Positions 1 to 6,752 are shown, counted from the first letter of the stretch. The stretch is 13,603 nt of DNA from JANRLJ01 sp034437895 (GCA_034437895.1 DAOTTO010000451.1:1-13603); one strand, 5' to 3'. Numbers and translations: made by a program. The notes: generated from the sequence alone by a model not told the origin.

Positions 1-2456
1 GCATACGCCAGACTTTTGCTGCCTTCCGGGATGGGTGCGCCGCGATAAACATCGAACAGAGTCACATTTTTGAGCAGATCGCCCCCAGCCTGCGCGATGA
101 CGGCCTCGACTTCGGCAGCACTCACCGTTTCCAGCACGATCAAGGCGATGTCTTCCAAAACAGGTGGCGTGATCGGCAGAGGACGAGCGCGATGATCGAT
201 TTCCGCCGTGTTCAGCAGGACATCCAGATCAAATTCCGCCGCGAGTACAGGCGCATCCATCATATCGAAGGCACGGGCAACTAATGGATGCAGTTCGCCA
301 AATGTGCCGACTTCGATGCTGCCGGAAAATACTTTCGCGCTGCGCCCCGGATGAAAGCTGGGATGATCGGCGTGGGTATAAGTCACTGCCGGGACGTGCA
401 GCCCATGCAGCAGCCCTTCAACCACGCCCTTCAGATCGAAGAAATCCATCAATTCGGTATCGCCACCCATCCAAGCGGATTTTTCTCGACTGCCCGTCAT
501 GAGAAGTCCCAAATGACGCGGCTCGTCGGGGAGCGCATCTTCCCCCATGAGATTTTGTCCTTCACGGGCAAAGTACACGCTGCCAATTTCATAGACTTGC
601 TGGCGCGGTGTAAAGCGGATATTGTTACGGGCGTTTTCCAGCAGATTAATGAGCAGCGTATGCCGCAGGACAGTTTTATCCGCCGAAATCGGGTTTGCGA
701 GTTCGATATAGCCGCCATTGGATGAGACGGGCATACCCGACGGAATGAGTAAACCTTCTTGTTCGGGCGTGGTGAAACGGTAGCTGATATTTTCTCGCAG
801 GCCGAGCGCCACCAATAAATCACGGGCGCGTTCTTCCCGTTCCAGCGCGATATTCGCCCACTGCGGCGGCATCGCGTCGTCCATGAGCGTCGTTGGGATG
901 TGGTCATAGCCGTTGATACGGGCGATTTCTTCGATCAAATCCGCCCGACCAATCGCGGGATCATTGCTGATGTCCATGCGGGTATCGGGAACATCCACGC
1001 GCAGTGTATCGCCATCAACTGTTACGGTCATTTCCAGCCGCCGCAGCAAGGCCGCCACCCCTTCAAGGTCGAAATCCATGCCCATCATGCGGCGGACTTC
1101 GCTGATCGGTAAATCGACGTGGACGGGTTCCGGTGGGGCGGGATACGCGTCGATAATGCCTTGCGCGATCTGCCCACCGCCGCCTTGCCGCATCAATTCG
1201 ATGCCGCGCTGCACACCAAGAATCGCCTGACTCGGATGTACACCCCGGCTGAAGCGCGTTCCGGCATCGGTGAAGACTTTTTGAGATTGCATCGTGCGGC
1301 GGATGTTGATGAAGTTCCACGCCGCTGCTTCCAGCAAAACGTTTTTTGTCTCCGGCGTGATTTCCGTCTCCGCGCCGCCGATCACACCCCCAAGCGACAA
1401 GACGCCTGCCGTGTCGGTCACGAGGATGTTGTGTGCCTGCAAGTCGCGCTTGACCTGATCGAGTGTTTCCAGCGTTTCGCCGGATTCTGGCAGGCGTGTG
1501 ATAATTTTCGGGACACCATTTTGGCTCCGCGCTGCCAATTTATCATAATCGAAGGCATGAAGCGGCTGACCAATCTCGAAGGTGATGTAATTGGTCACAT
1601 CGACGATATTGTTGATCGGACGCTGACCTACCAACATCAAACGGCGCTGCATCCACTGTGGCGACGGCTTGATTTCGGTGTTTCGCAGGAGCGCGAGGGT
1701 GAAACGCGGGTTGAGGTCGGGATTGCGAATCTCAATCAAGGCTTGCCCGTCAATGGCTTTGCCCTCCATCAAGACAGCATACGACGGCTGGCGAATCGGT
1801 TTATCCAACAGGGCGGCGACTTCCCGCGCCACGCCGAGAATGCTGAAGCAGCGTCCGAGATTAGGCGTGAGTTCAATTTCCAGCAGCACATCGCCTAAGA
1901 CCTTTTGCAGCGGTGTGCCGGGGACGAAATCGCCGGGGTTTTCCAGCAGAATAATGCCTTCGTGTTCGTCAGTGATGCCGAGTTCTTTTTCCGAACAGAC
2001 CATGCTTTTGTTATAAACGCCGCGCAGTTCCTTGCCTTTGAGGATCATGCGCTTGGGTTCGTCGCTGTGACCATCCCATACTTCCGCGCCCTCAGCGGCG
2101 AAAGCCGTCCATAGCGGCGGATTAAGTTGGCCTGTTCCTTTATATTGGAACAAATTGGGCGCACCCGTAACGCATTCCTCGAATTCACTCCCGCCATAAT
2201 CGACGGTGGCGATCACGAGGCGATCCGCGTTGGGATGCGGCTTGATCTCTTGAATCGCGCCGAGCAGGAGTTTTTCTTTGTCCCAGACGAGATGTTCAGA
2301 TTTAGGCCAGCGGATACCCGGCACTTCTTGCTGCGGAACACCGATATAAACAAGATGGGCGACTTCCAACCCGGCAAGCGTGAGACGTTCCGCCAACAGT
2401 TCTGGCGGGATGTCGATGTCTACGAAGTCTTTGAGCCATGAAATAGGTACAAGCAT
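1..2456 (-). CDS. pheT: Phenylalanyl-tRNA synthetase beta subunit (3' end outside window)
   Basis: This is the beta subunit of the cytoplasmic (alphabeta)2 class II synthetase that charges tRNA-Phe. The ATG at 2456-2454 has an AGGA seven bases upstream. The reading frame is open to the window edge (818 codons), ending within the C-terminal FDX-ACB domain at residues GSKSLAY, so only a few tens of residues should be missing. Recognisable parts, in order, are the N-terminal MLVPISWLKDFVDI start, the EMAP/tRNA-binding-like domain (HPNADRL near residue 70), the B3/B4 editing region with FSRGVHPSQ near residue 402, a B5 domain (SEVRRMMGMDF) and the catalytic-like domain. I checked the frame at the start, at GVHPSQ and at the window edge; all agree. 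Oddity: pheT normally follows pheS directly, but here three unrelated genes lie between them and a heptad repeat array sits just before the start codon. Confidence 0.96.
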   Translation of the reverse strand, partial: MLVPISWLKDFVDIDIPPELLAERLTLAGLEVAHLVYIGVPQQEVPGIRWPKSEHLVWDKEKLLLGAIQEIKPHPNADRLVIATVDYGGSEFEECVTGAPNLFQYKGTGQLNPPLWTAFAAEGAEVWDGHSDEPKRMILKGKELRGVYNKSMVCSEKELGITDEHEGIILLENPGDFVPGTPLQKVLGDVLLEIELTPNLGRCFSILGVAREVAALLDKPIRQPSYAVLMEGKAIDGQALIEIRNPDLNPRFTLALLRNTEIKPSPQWMQRRLMLVGQRPINNIVDVTNYITFEIGQPLHAFDYDKLAARSQNGVPKIITRLPESGETLETLDQVKRDLQAHNILVTDTAGVLSLGGVIGGAETEITPETKNVLLEAAAWNFINIRRTMQSQKVFTDAGTRFSRGVHPSQAILGVQRGIELMRQGGGGQIAQGIIDAYPAPPEPVHVDLPISEVRRMMGMDFDLEGVAALLRRLEMTVTVDGDTLRVDVPDTRMDISNDPAIGRADLIEEIARINGYDHIPTTLMDDAMPPQWANIALEREERARDLLVALGLRENISYRFTTPEQEGLLIPSGMPVSSNGGYIELANPISADKTVLRHTLLINLLENARNNIRFTPRQQVYEIGSVYFAREGQNLMGEDALPDEPRHLGLLMTGSREKSAWMGGDTELMDFFDLKGVVEGLLHGLHVPAVTYTHADHPSFHPGRSAKVFSGSIEVGTFGELHPLVARAFDMMDAPVLAAEFDLDVLLNTAEIDHRARPLPITPPVLEDIALIVLETVSAAEVEAVIAQAGGDLLKNVTLFDVYRGAPIPEGSKSLAY

Positions 2457-2467
2457 AGATCGTTCCT

Positions 2468-2516
2468 AGTTTTTAGTGATTAGTTGTTAGTTATCAGTGG
2501 GCAGCCGTTAGCTTTT
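2468..2516 (-). repeat. Heptanucleotide repeat array before pheT
   Basis: On the minus strand, seven consecutive 7-base units run in constant phase from the stop codon of the endonuclease gene to the pheT ribosome binding site. Each unit is four variable bases followed by a fixed trinucleotide: GCT in the first two units and ACT in the next five. The array overlaps the last two bases of the upstream stop codon and ends directly before AGGA. It resembles the short tandemly repeated repetitive (STRR) heptamers known from cyanobacteria. The same design recurs at 11836-11975. Confidence 0.85.
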
Positions 2517-3537
2517 ATTCCCCAGTATCCACATTAGGCACATAAACGCGCTTGAGCGGCAAACGTCCCTTATATTGAGAGTCAAAGTCTTCATAGTGTT
2601 CTAATACAAGATTTACAAGTTGTTCACCATCAATCAGACGCAGATTACTTTTGCTCCTTGCAAAAATTTGAGCCTGTGGTGTAAATGTTCCAAGCGCGAC
2701 AAACAGACCAAATTCGTGATTTGCACCATCAATATTTCCATATAATGCTTGTACAGCGGGCGCACCTATACTACCTTCGCTCCCTTTCACCTGTACCTTG
2801 ATAATGGGCGGTTCAAAACCAAGTTCATCTTTATGAGCAAGTATATCAATGCCCCCATCAGGCCCTGGAGGCGATACTCTAGTACGATACCCCATTGTAC
2901 CTAGTAAATGTGCGACAAAATGTGCTAAAGGATGACCTTTCAATTCCTGAGCCAGTTTCTTTAGTAAAAAATCGCGGGTTGTTTGTTCGATTTCTTCTGC
3001 AACTAACGCTACTGTTTCATCGCTGGTCACTGGCGCTGACTGGGGAATACTTTTGCTCTCTATAGCTGCCAGAAATTCTTCAGCATAAGATTTTACTTGA
3101 AATAAACTCATTGCCGAGCCGATTTCGTAGAGTGCGCCTTGTGTAAAATTGGTGCGTGGTAACTGACGTAACCATTTCACTGAACGTTGATGAGGATAGC
3201 CAGTTGCCAAAGTAGGGTTGTATTGATATTCGCCTATTACTTGCCCAATATTTATTTGTCGGGTTAGTTTGGAAGGATAGATGATAAAATCATCAATTGA
3301 TAATTCATGGACAAAGCGAAAAATCTGCCCCGCCTGTACCGGAATTGCACCTGGTTTAGTCTGTGGGTATTTTTCTAAGAACTTTGCTTTAAAAGCATCG
3401 CGGTTTGGGAGTACGGACTTTAAGTCGTCCATTTCCGCCCATCCGATTGCAACGCAGTTCTGTTTAAGGAATAATTCATCTGCGTCGCCTGTTCTACCCG
3501 CATGAATACCCCAGACTGTTTTTTCTTTATTTGCCAT
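2515..3537 (-). CDS. Mrr-type restriction endonuclease with PUA/EVE-like N-terminal domain
   Basis: A 340-aa protein with two domains. Residues 8-125 (WGIHAGRTGDADELF, IGWAEM, QIFRFVHELSIDDFIIYPSK, IGQVIGEYQY) match the PUA/EVE-like module often fused to Mrr-type nucleases, which in related proteins reads modified bases. Residues 200-310 form the Mrr_cat PD-(D/E)xK fold: GYRTRVSPPGPDGGIDILAH gives the catalytic acid (D231), and QVK at 249-251 supplies the lysine. It is therefore probably a type IV-like enzyme that cuts modified foreign DNA; the substrate is not known. The ATG at 3537 follows TAGGTAG. Base composition differs from the synthetase genes: lines starting at 2581, 2881 and 3241 count 35%, 40% and 33% GC, against 65% for the line at 1081, which suggests later acquisition. 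No partner methylase is visible. Confidence 0.85.
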   Translation of the reverse strand: MANKEKTVWGIHAGRTGDADELFLKQNCVAIGWAEMDDLKSVLPNRDAFKAKFLEKYPQTKPGAIPVQAGQIFRFVHELSIDDFIIYPSKLTRQINIGQVIGEYQYNPTLATGYPHQRSVKWLRQLPRTNFTQGALYEIGSAMSLFQVKSYAEEFLAAIESKSIPQSAPVTSDETVALVAEEIEQTTRDFLLKKLAQELKGHPLAHFVAHLLGTMGYRTRVSPPGPDGGIDILAHKDELGFEPPIIKVQVKGSEGSIGAPAVQALYGNIDGANHEFGLFVALGTFTPQAQIFARSKSNLRLIDGEQLVNLVLEHYEDFDSQYKGRLPLKRVYVPNVDTGE

Positions 3538-3583
3538 CTACCTATTACTCTCTATGTGATTTCTCTTGCATTTGGTCGTTTCG

Positions 3584-3612
3584 TGTATAGTTTTTAATCG
3601 CATCTATGAAAA
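3584..3612 (-). promoter_or_regulatory. Weak candidate internal promoter for the endonuclease gene
   Basis: In the 85-base gap between the MNT gene and the endonuclease gene, the minus strand has TTTTCA (3612-3607), a 17-base spacer and TATACA (3589-3584). Each hexamer matches the sigma70 consensus at four of six positions and the gap is AT-rich. This could give the endonuclease expression independent of the T-box, but the match is weak. Confidence 0.3.
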
Positions 3613-3622
3613 CGTACTTTCG

Positions 3623-3940
3623 TCACGCTGCATAAATCACCTGCAAAGATCTCAGGATGGCTTTACGGCGGATATAATTTGGATTGGATTCCACGGTTGC
3701 ACGCATCCCCAAATCCACATTGCGCCCGAAAATCATTTTGAGTTCATCTTCCATTTTGACCAGATCAAAGAGGCTGATACGGGTATTCTCATCAAACGTG
3801 ACCAAGACATCCACATCACTTTCAGGACGGAAATCATCACGTAGCACCGAACCGAACAAAGCCATTTCAGTGATATGCCATTTTTCACAGAAGGCCACAA
3901 TTTTCTCTTGCAGGATCACGATATTTGGGATTTGAATCAT
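3623..3940 (-). CDS. MNT-type minimal nucleotidyltransferase (MntA-like)
   Basis: A 105-aa protein of the minimal nucleotidyltransferase fold. The Pol-beta-type motif is clear: ALFGSVLRDDFRPESDVDVLV (GS at 30-31, metal-binding D42 and D44), with the third acidic residue likely D76 in NVDLGMR. In the well-studied HEPN/MNT toxin-antitoxin systems such proteins are antitoxins that AMPylate a HEPN RNase toxin. No HEPN gene lies next to it here; the neighbours are a ClbS/DfsB-like protein and an Mrr-type nuclease. It starts only two bases after the stop of the upstream gene (TAA-CG-ATG on the minus strand), so the two are almost certainly cotranscribed and probably translationally coupled. The nucleotidyltransferase call is firm; an antitoxin role is inference. 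Confidence 0.85.
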   Translation of the reverse strand: MIQIPNIVILQEKIVAFCEKWHITEMALFGSVLRDDFRPESDVDVLVTFDENTRISLFDLVKMEDELKMIFGRNVDLGMRATVESNPNYIRRKAILRSLQVIYAA

Positions 3941-3942
3941 CG

Positions 3943-4464
3943 TTAATCTTTACGCTGTGTGATGACCCTTTTTGTTTTCGCGGTTGATTTTTTCAGCCAC
4001 GTCAGAATCTCTTCCAGATGCTCGGCATAGTGATCGTAGGTGTTGCCGCTGAGCGTTCCATGAACGGTATTCCCAAGTCGCTGCTCAAGCTCATTATCCG
4101 ATTCAAAGGCAGATGCAGGCAAGGCGTGGACGGCATCCACGACTCTCAAAAAGCTGGCATCAAAATCAATCATCACTTCATCAGTCGATTTTGTATGATA
4201 CTCTGCGACGCTGCGGGCGTTGATGGTTTCGTCGTCCAGATCCTCGTTGGGCAGCGATTCGCCAGCTAAGGCATGTTCTAATTCATTCACCGGAAGGTCA
4301 TTCCAATAGATCAGATGCGCCAGAATGTCCTTGATTGACCATGTGCCGCATACACCGGGAGAGATCATCTGCGCCTGTGTCACGCCATCCAGCGCGGTTT
4401 GTAAGCGCAGATATTCGGTTTCTAGTCGTTTTAAAATTTCAGCTTTTGAGAGTCTTTCGTCCAT
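3943..4464 (-). CDS. ClbS/DfsB family (DinB-like) four-helix-bundle protein
   Basis: A 173-aa protein with the hallmark GTWSIKDILAHLIYWN near residues 40-55 and a second His-containing helix TYDHYAEHLEEIL toward the C-terminus. These are the expected positions of the DinB-superfamily metal-site histidines. The best family match is the DUF1706/ClbS/DfsB group. ClbS itself is a cyclopropane hydrolase that protects colibactin producers, but most members have unknown roles, so a resistance or detoxification job is only a guess. I chose the ATG at 4464 because GAGG lies seven bases upstream; the GTG one codon earlier would be only four bases from it. It lies 52 bases after pheS and two bases before the MNT gene, on the same strand. 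Confidence 0.85.
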   Translation of the reverse strand: MDERLSKAEILKRLETEYLRLQTALDGVTQAQMISPGVCGTWSIKDILAHLIYWNDLPVNELEHALAGESLPNEDLDDETINARSVAEYHTKSTDEVMIDFDASFLRVVDAVHALPASAFESDNELEQRLGNTVHGTLSGNTYDHYAEHLEEILTWLKKSTAKTKRVITQRKD

Positions 4465-4479
4465 CACTTTGCCTCACAT

Positions 4480-4500
4480 CGGGCGAAGCAGCCTCGCCCG
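4480..4500. repeat. Short GC-rich palindrome between pheS and the ClbS-like gene
   Basis: CGGGCGA (4480-4486) and TCGCCCG (4494-4500) form a perfect 7-bp stem with a 7-base loop. There is no T-run after it on either strand, so it is not an obvious terminator. It resembles REP-like palindromes and could stabilise or process the operon transcript. Confidence 0.6.
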
Positions 4501-4516
4501 TACTTTATGGTTCAAC

Positions 4517-5551
4517 CTAAAACTGCTCCAAGAAGCGCAGATCGTTACCCCAGAAGTAGCGAATATCCTTGATGTCGTGCTTGAGCATCGTCATGCGTTC
4601 TGGTCCCATGCCAAACGCGAACCCGCTCCATTCGGACGGATCATAGCCACCGTTCCGCAGCACGACAGGATGGATCATACCGCTGCCAGCGATTTCCAGC
4701 CAACCGGAATATTTGCATACGTTACAGCCCTCGCCGCCACAGAGGAAGCACTCGACATCGACTTCCATACTCGGTTCGGTAAAAGGGAAGTAAGAGGCAC
4801 GAAAGCGCACTTTGGCATCCGGGTTGTACATGCGGCGGGCGAATTCCGCAATTGTGCCTTTGAGGTCGCTCATGCGGATGTTGCGCCCGATAGCGATCCC
4901 TTCCATTTGATGAAACTGAACTTCACTTCGGGCGGAAATCTGCTCATAGCGATAGCACATACCAGGCAAAATCACGCGAATCGGTAGTGATCCGCCGCCG
5001 CCGAGTTCACGCATGGCGCGGATTTGTCCGGCGGAGGTATGCGTCCGCAAGATCACGCCTTCTTTGGTCGTATAAAAGGTATCCTGCATATCACGCGCCG
5101 GATGATGTGGCGGGATATTGAGCATGGTGAAGTTCATATCGTCGGTTTCGACATCGCGGCTGCGATAGACCTGGAAGCCCATATCGCCCCAAATTTCAAA
5201 CAAGCGGCGCAATGTTTTCGTGGAAGGATGCAGCCCACCCGTCTGTTGTGGACGACCCGGCAGCGTTACATCGATTTCGCCTTCTTCTAAATCACGGGCG
5301 AGTTCCTGTGTTTGGATGAGTGCCTCGCGCTTGGCATAGGCTGCTTCCAAAACTTCTTTTACGTCATTCGCGAGCTTCCCAAAGGCAGGGCGTTCTTCTT
5401 TAGAAAGCTGCCCCATGCCGCGTAGGGTGAGGGTTAATTCGCCTTTTTTACCGATATATTGGCTGGCCCATGCTTGCAGCGCGTCGCTGTTGTTGGCGTT
5501 TTGGAGCGCAGCAAGGGCATTTTCTTGCAAGGTATTGAGTTGTTCGAGCAT
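4517..5551 (-). CDS. pheS: Phenylalanyl-tRNA synthetase alpha subunit
   Basis: A 344-aa protein, a normal length for the family, which carries the aminoacylation active site of the (alphabeta)2 enzyme. Residues 1-90 are the N-terminal coiled-coil arm that contacts tRNA. The class II core follows: PHHPARDMQDTFY near 148-160, RTHTSAGQIRAM, motif 2 CYRYEQ...FHQMEG (199-218), a Cys-rich CFLCGGEGCNVCKYSGW segment (268-284) and motif 3 GFAFGMGPERM (310-320). The Ala in FAFG, at the position corresponding to E. coli A294 that sets Phe specificity, is retained. The ATG at 5551 is preceded by AGGAG with a 5-base spacer. Upstream lies a T-box leader with its own terminator, so expression should rise when tRNA-Phe is uncharged. 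Confidence 0.97.
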   Translation of the reverse strand: MLEQLNTLQENALAALQNANNSDALQAWASQYIGKKGELTLTLRGMGQLSKEERPAFGKLANDVKEVLEAAYAKREALIQTQELARDLEEGEIDVTLPGRPQQTGGLHPSTKTLRRLFEIWGDMGFQVYRSRDVETDDMNFTMLNIPPHHPARDMQDTFYTTKEGVILRTHTSAGQIRAMRELGGGGSLPIRVILPGMCYRYEQISARSEVQFHQMEGIAIGRNIRMSDLKGTIAEFARRMYNPDAKVRFRASYFPFTEPSMEVDVECFLCGGEGCNVCKYSGWLEIAGSGMIHPVVLRNGGYDPSEWSGFAFGMGPERMTMLKHDIKDIRYFWGNDLRFLEQF

Positions 5552-5570
5552 TGTTTCTCCTGAGCCTGGC

Positions 5571-5598
5571 GTAGGGGCGATACGCGCGTCGCTCCTAC
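5571..5598. repeat. REP-like palindrome between the T-box terminator and pheS
   Basis: GTAGGGGCGA (5571-5580) and TCGCTCCTAC (5589-5598) pair over 10 positions with one G-T wobble, around an 8-base loop. It sits downstream of the T-box terminator and just before the pheS ribosome binding site, so it would form in the read-through mRNA. There is no T-run. Similar GTAGGGGCGA-type palindromes occur as dispersed repeats in many bacterial genomes. Confidence 0.6.
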
Positions 5599-5615
5599 TG
5601 GTTAATAACTAAATG

Positions 5616-5685
5616 AAAAACGCCCTCGTCGCTGAAGTCGATGTGCCGATAAAGAATCGGCCTACCGAATTCAGGGACGAGAGCG
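5616..5685 (-). terminator. T-box-controlled intrinsic terminator
   Basis: On the minus strand the 16-base arm at 5685-5670 pairs with the arm at 5636-5621, with one C-C mismatch and one G-U pair. A small inner hairpin CCGAT/ATCGG lies between, and five U residues follow (5620-5616). The 5' arm contains CCCT, which can instead pair with the AGGG of the T-box sequence, giving the usual terminator/antiterminator switch. Confidence 0.9.
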
Positions 5686-6051
5686 CATGTTTGCAATCTC
5701 CCGCGGTACCACCCTATTTGACGGTGTTTAATCCGTCCACTCGTCACCCCCACGTCGGTCATAGGGTAGGGGTGTTTCCGGTTACGTCGGAAAAGTACGG
5801 AGCAGACTACTGGTGTGGGGTTTTTCGGGAAATGATCGTTCATATCCCTATTTCTCCTACACGTTCACCCGTCAGCGCATGGATTATGAAAATGCACATC
5901 GGCTCGCCCGTAAAGGCGCACAACTAGCACGCGCCTTTACCAGCACCGCGTCCATATATCCAACTCAAGAGGGAATTCCATACACGCTACGGATAATACA
6001 TGATCCACCTACCAAGATTTTCAGTCCGTGATCTTGGCTCTCTGTCGGTGC
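5616..6051 (-). promoter_or_regulatory. T-box riboswitch leader of pheS (tRNA-Phe sensing)
   Basis: The minus strand carries AGGGTGGTACCGCGG at 5715-5701, the canonical T-box sequence whose bulge binds the NCCA end of uncharged tRNA. Stem I is closed by GCACCG (6051-6046) with CGGTGC (5948-5943), about 109 nt apart, the usual Stem I size. A strong hairpin with 10-bp arms (5940-5931 with 5919-5910) fits a Stem II or III. In Stem I a UUC triplet lies at 5975-5973 and is the best candidate for the Phe specifier, but the base after it is C, not the usual purine, so that assignment is tentative. T-boxes on pheS leaders are established in Firmicutes. Uncharged tRNA-Phe should favour antitermination and pheS transcription. 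Confidence 0.93.
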
Positions 6052-6091
6052 GTTTTTGTATGGACTGTCTCCATTGTCGCCTATCTTCCTA

Positions 6092-6121
6092 ATTATGCGA
6101 TGGGTTAGCGCGGCTTGTCAA
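6092..6121 (-). promoter_or_regulatory. Sigma70-like promoter of the pheS leader
   Basis: On the minus strand TTGACA (6121-6116) is followed after 18 bases by CATAAT (6097-6092). This places the transcript start near 6085, a sensible distance before the Stem I closing helix at 6051. Confidence 0.6.
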
Positions 6122-6142
6122 GTAATTGCCTTGTTGCGCTCG

Positions 6143-6186
6143 TATGAACCTTTAAGGACGGTTTAGCCTAGTTATGAACATTTAAG
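6143..6186. repeat. Two direct repeats 30 bp apart, candidate operator
   Basis: TATGAACCTTTAAG at 6143-6156 and TATGAACATTTAAG at 6173-6186 match at 13 of 14 positions. They start exactly 30 bp apart, so both lie on about the same face of the helix. They sit between the minus-strand T-box promoter and the plus-strand promoter of the helix-turn-helix gene, so a regulator bound here could affect either or both. Confidence 0.55.
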
Positions 6187-6201
6187 CGTAGATTAAAACC
6201 C

Positions 6202-6230
6202 TTGACGACCATTCTGGAATATGGTAATGT
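6202..6230 (+). promoter_or_regulatory. Candidate promoter of the helix-turn-helix gene
   Basis: TTGACG (6202-6207), a 17-base spacer and TAATGT (6225-6230) form a plausible sigma70-type promoter immediately after the two direct repeats. The start site would fall near 6237, leaving a short leader with AAGGA before the ATG at 6259. Confidence 0.5.
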
Positions 6231-6258
6231 GTATTATGCAGTGTAAAGGACGGAAAAG

Positions 6259-6477
6259 ATGATGGAACATACTACAAAGCCGCGTATTGAGCCTGGTGCG
6301 GTTTATTCAAGACAAGAAGCATCAGAAGCGCTCGGCATTAGCCTGAGTACGCTCAAACGCCTCATTAAACGAGGACATCTTCAAGTGAGCAAACCCAGCG
6401 GTATGCGCCGGGTGTTCATTACTGGCGAAAGCATTCAGGCCATGCTCGAAGATACAACCGTAGAAAAAGGCGCTTAG
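6259..6477 (+). CDS. Excisionase/MerR-like helix-turn-helix DNA-binding protein
   Basis: A 72-aa protein consisting almost entirely of one winged helix-turn-helix: YSRQEASEALGISLSTLKRLIKRGHLQVSKPSGMRRVFITGESIQAML. This matches the excisionase-type HTH_17 family, in which the helix SLSTLKRLI reads DNA and the wing carries the MRRVF segment. I chose the ATG at 6259 over that at 6262 because AAGGA (6246-6250) is 8 bases upstream. Candidate operator repeats lie upstream. Such proteins serve as phage or transposon excisionases, antitoxin-like regulators or small repressors. No integrase is visible here, so the role is open. The next ORF starts 8 bases after its stop. Confidence 0.8.
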   Translation: MMEHTTKPRIEPGAVYSRQEASEALGISLSTLKRLIKRGHLQVSKPSGMRRVFITGESIQAMLEDTTVEKGA

Positions 6478-6485
6478 GACAAAAA

Positions 6486-6752
6486 ATGGCAACCCGCTGG
6501 TTATCCGCACCCACCACCCAACTCGGCTTGCTGCTTTTTGGCAGCACAGCAAATTCCAAGGGTGGATTCCGCCAACTCACCGGAGCGCTTACGCGCAATG
6601 GTGGGGTAGCGCAACCGTATGGCGTTAAAGTGCCGTCGGGGATCCCCTATGGGCTGGGTTTCGGTATGGGTGGATTGCGTCATTTCGTGGGCGCAGCCGA
6701 TAGCCAGAATCCATTAACCTGTCAGTCTCACTCACGAAGGCGAAGGCCGTAA
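6486..6752 (+). CDS. Hypothetical 88-aa protein
   Basis: I do not recognise this protein. An AGGA that overlaps the TAG stop of the helix-turn-helix gene lies six bases before its ATG, so translational coupling is plausible. The protein is Gly-rich in the middle (residues 37-66, including GIPYGLGFGMGGLRHF) and ends in a basic SRRRRP tail. No membrane segment or known motif is evident. A strong terminator follows 38 bases after the stop codon. The good ribosome binding site and position between a gene and a terminator favour a real gene, but a 60-codon ORF exists antisense to it and composition alone does not settle the matter. Confidence 0.4.
   Translation: MATRWLSAPTTQLGLLLFGSTANSKGGFRQLTGALTRNGGVAQPYGVKVPSGIPYGLGFGMGGLRHFVGAADSQNPLTCQSHSRRRRP

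Noticed and set aside
1119..1898. A 259-codon plus-strand reading frame
   Set aside because: It lies entirely antisense to the well-conserved pheT frame and its translation has no recognisable family; it is a by-product of GC-rich coding sequence.
3538..3622. A missing HEPN toxin gene in the gap after the MNT gene
   Set aside because: The gap is only 85 bp and contains no frame long enough for a HEPN protein.
5595..5843. An 82-codon minus-strand frame inside the pheS leader, with AGGAG-like bases upstream, possible leader peptide
   Set aside because: It runs through the T-box sequence and terminator, whose structure explains the conserved bases. T-box control does not need a leader peptide and the peptide has no run of Phe codons.
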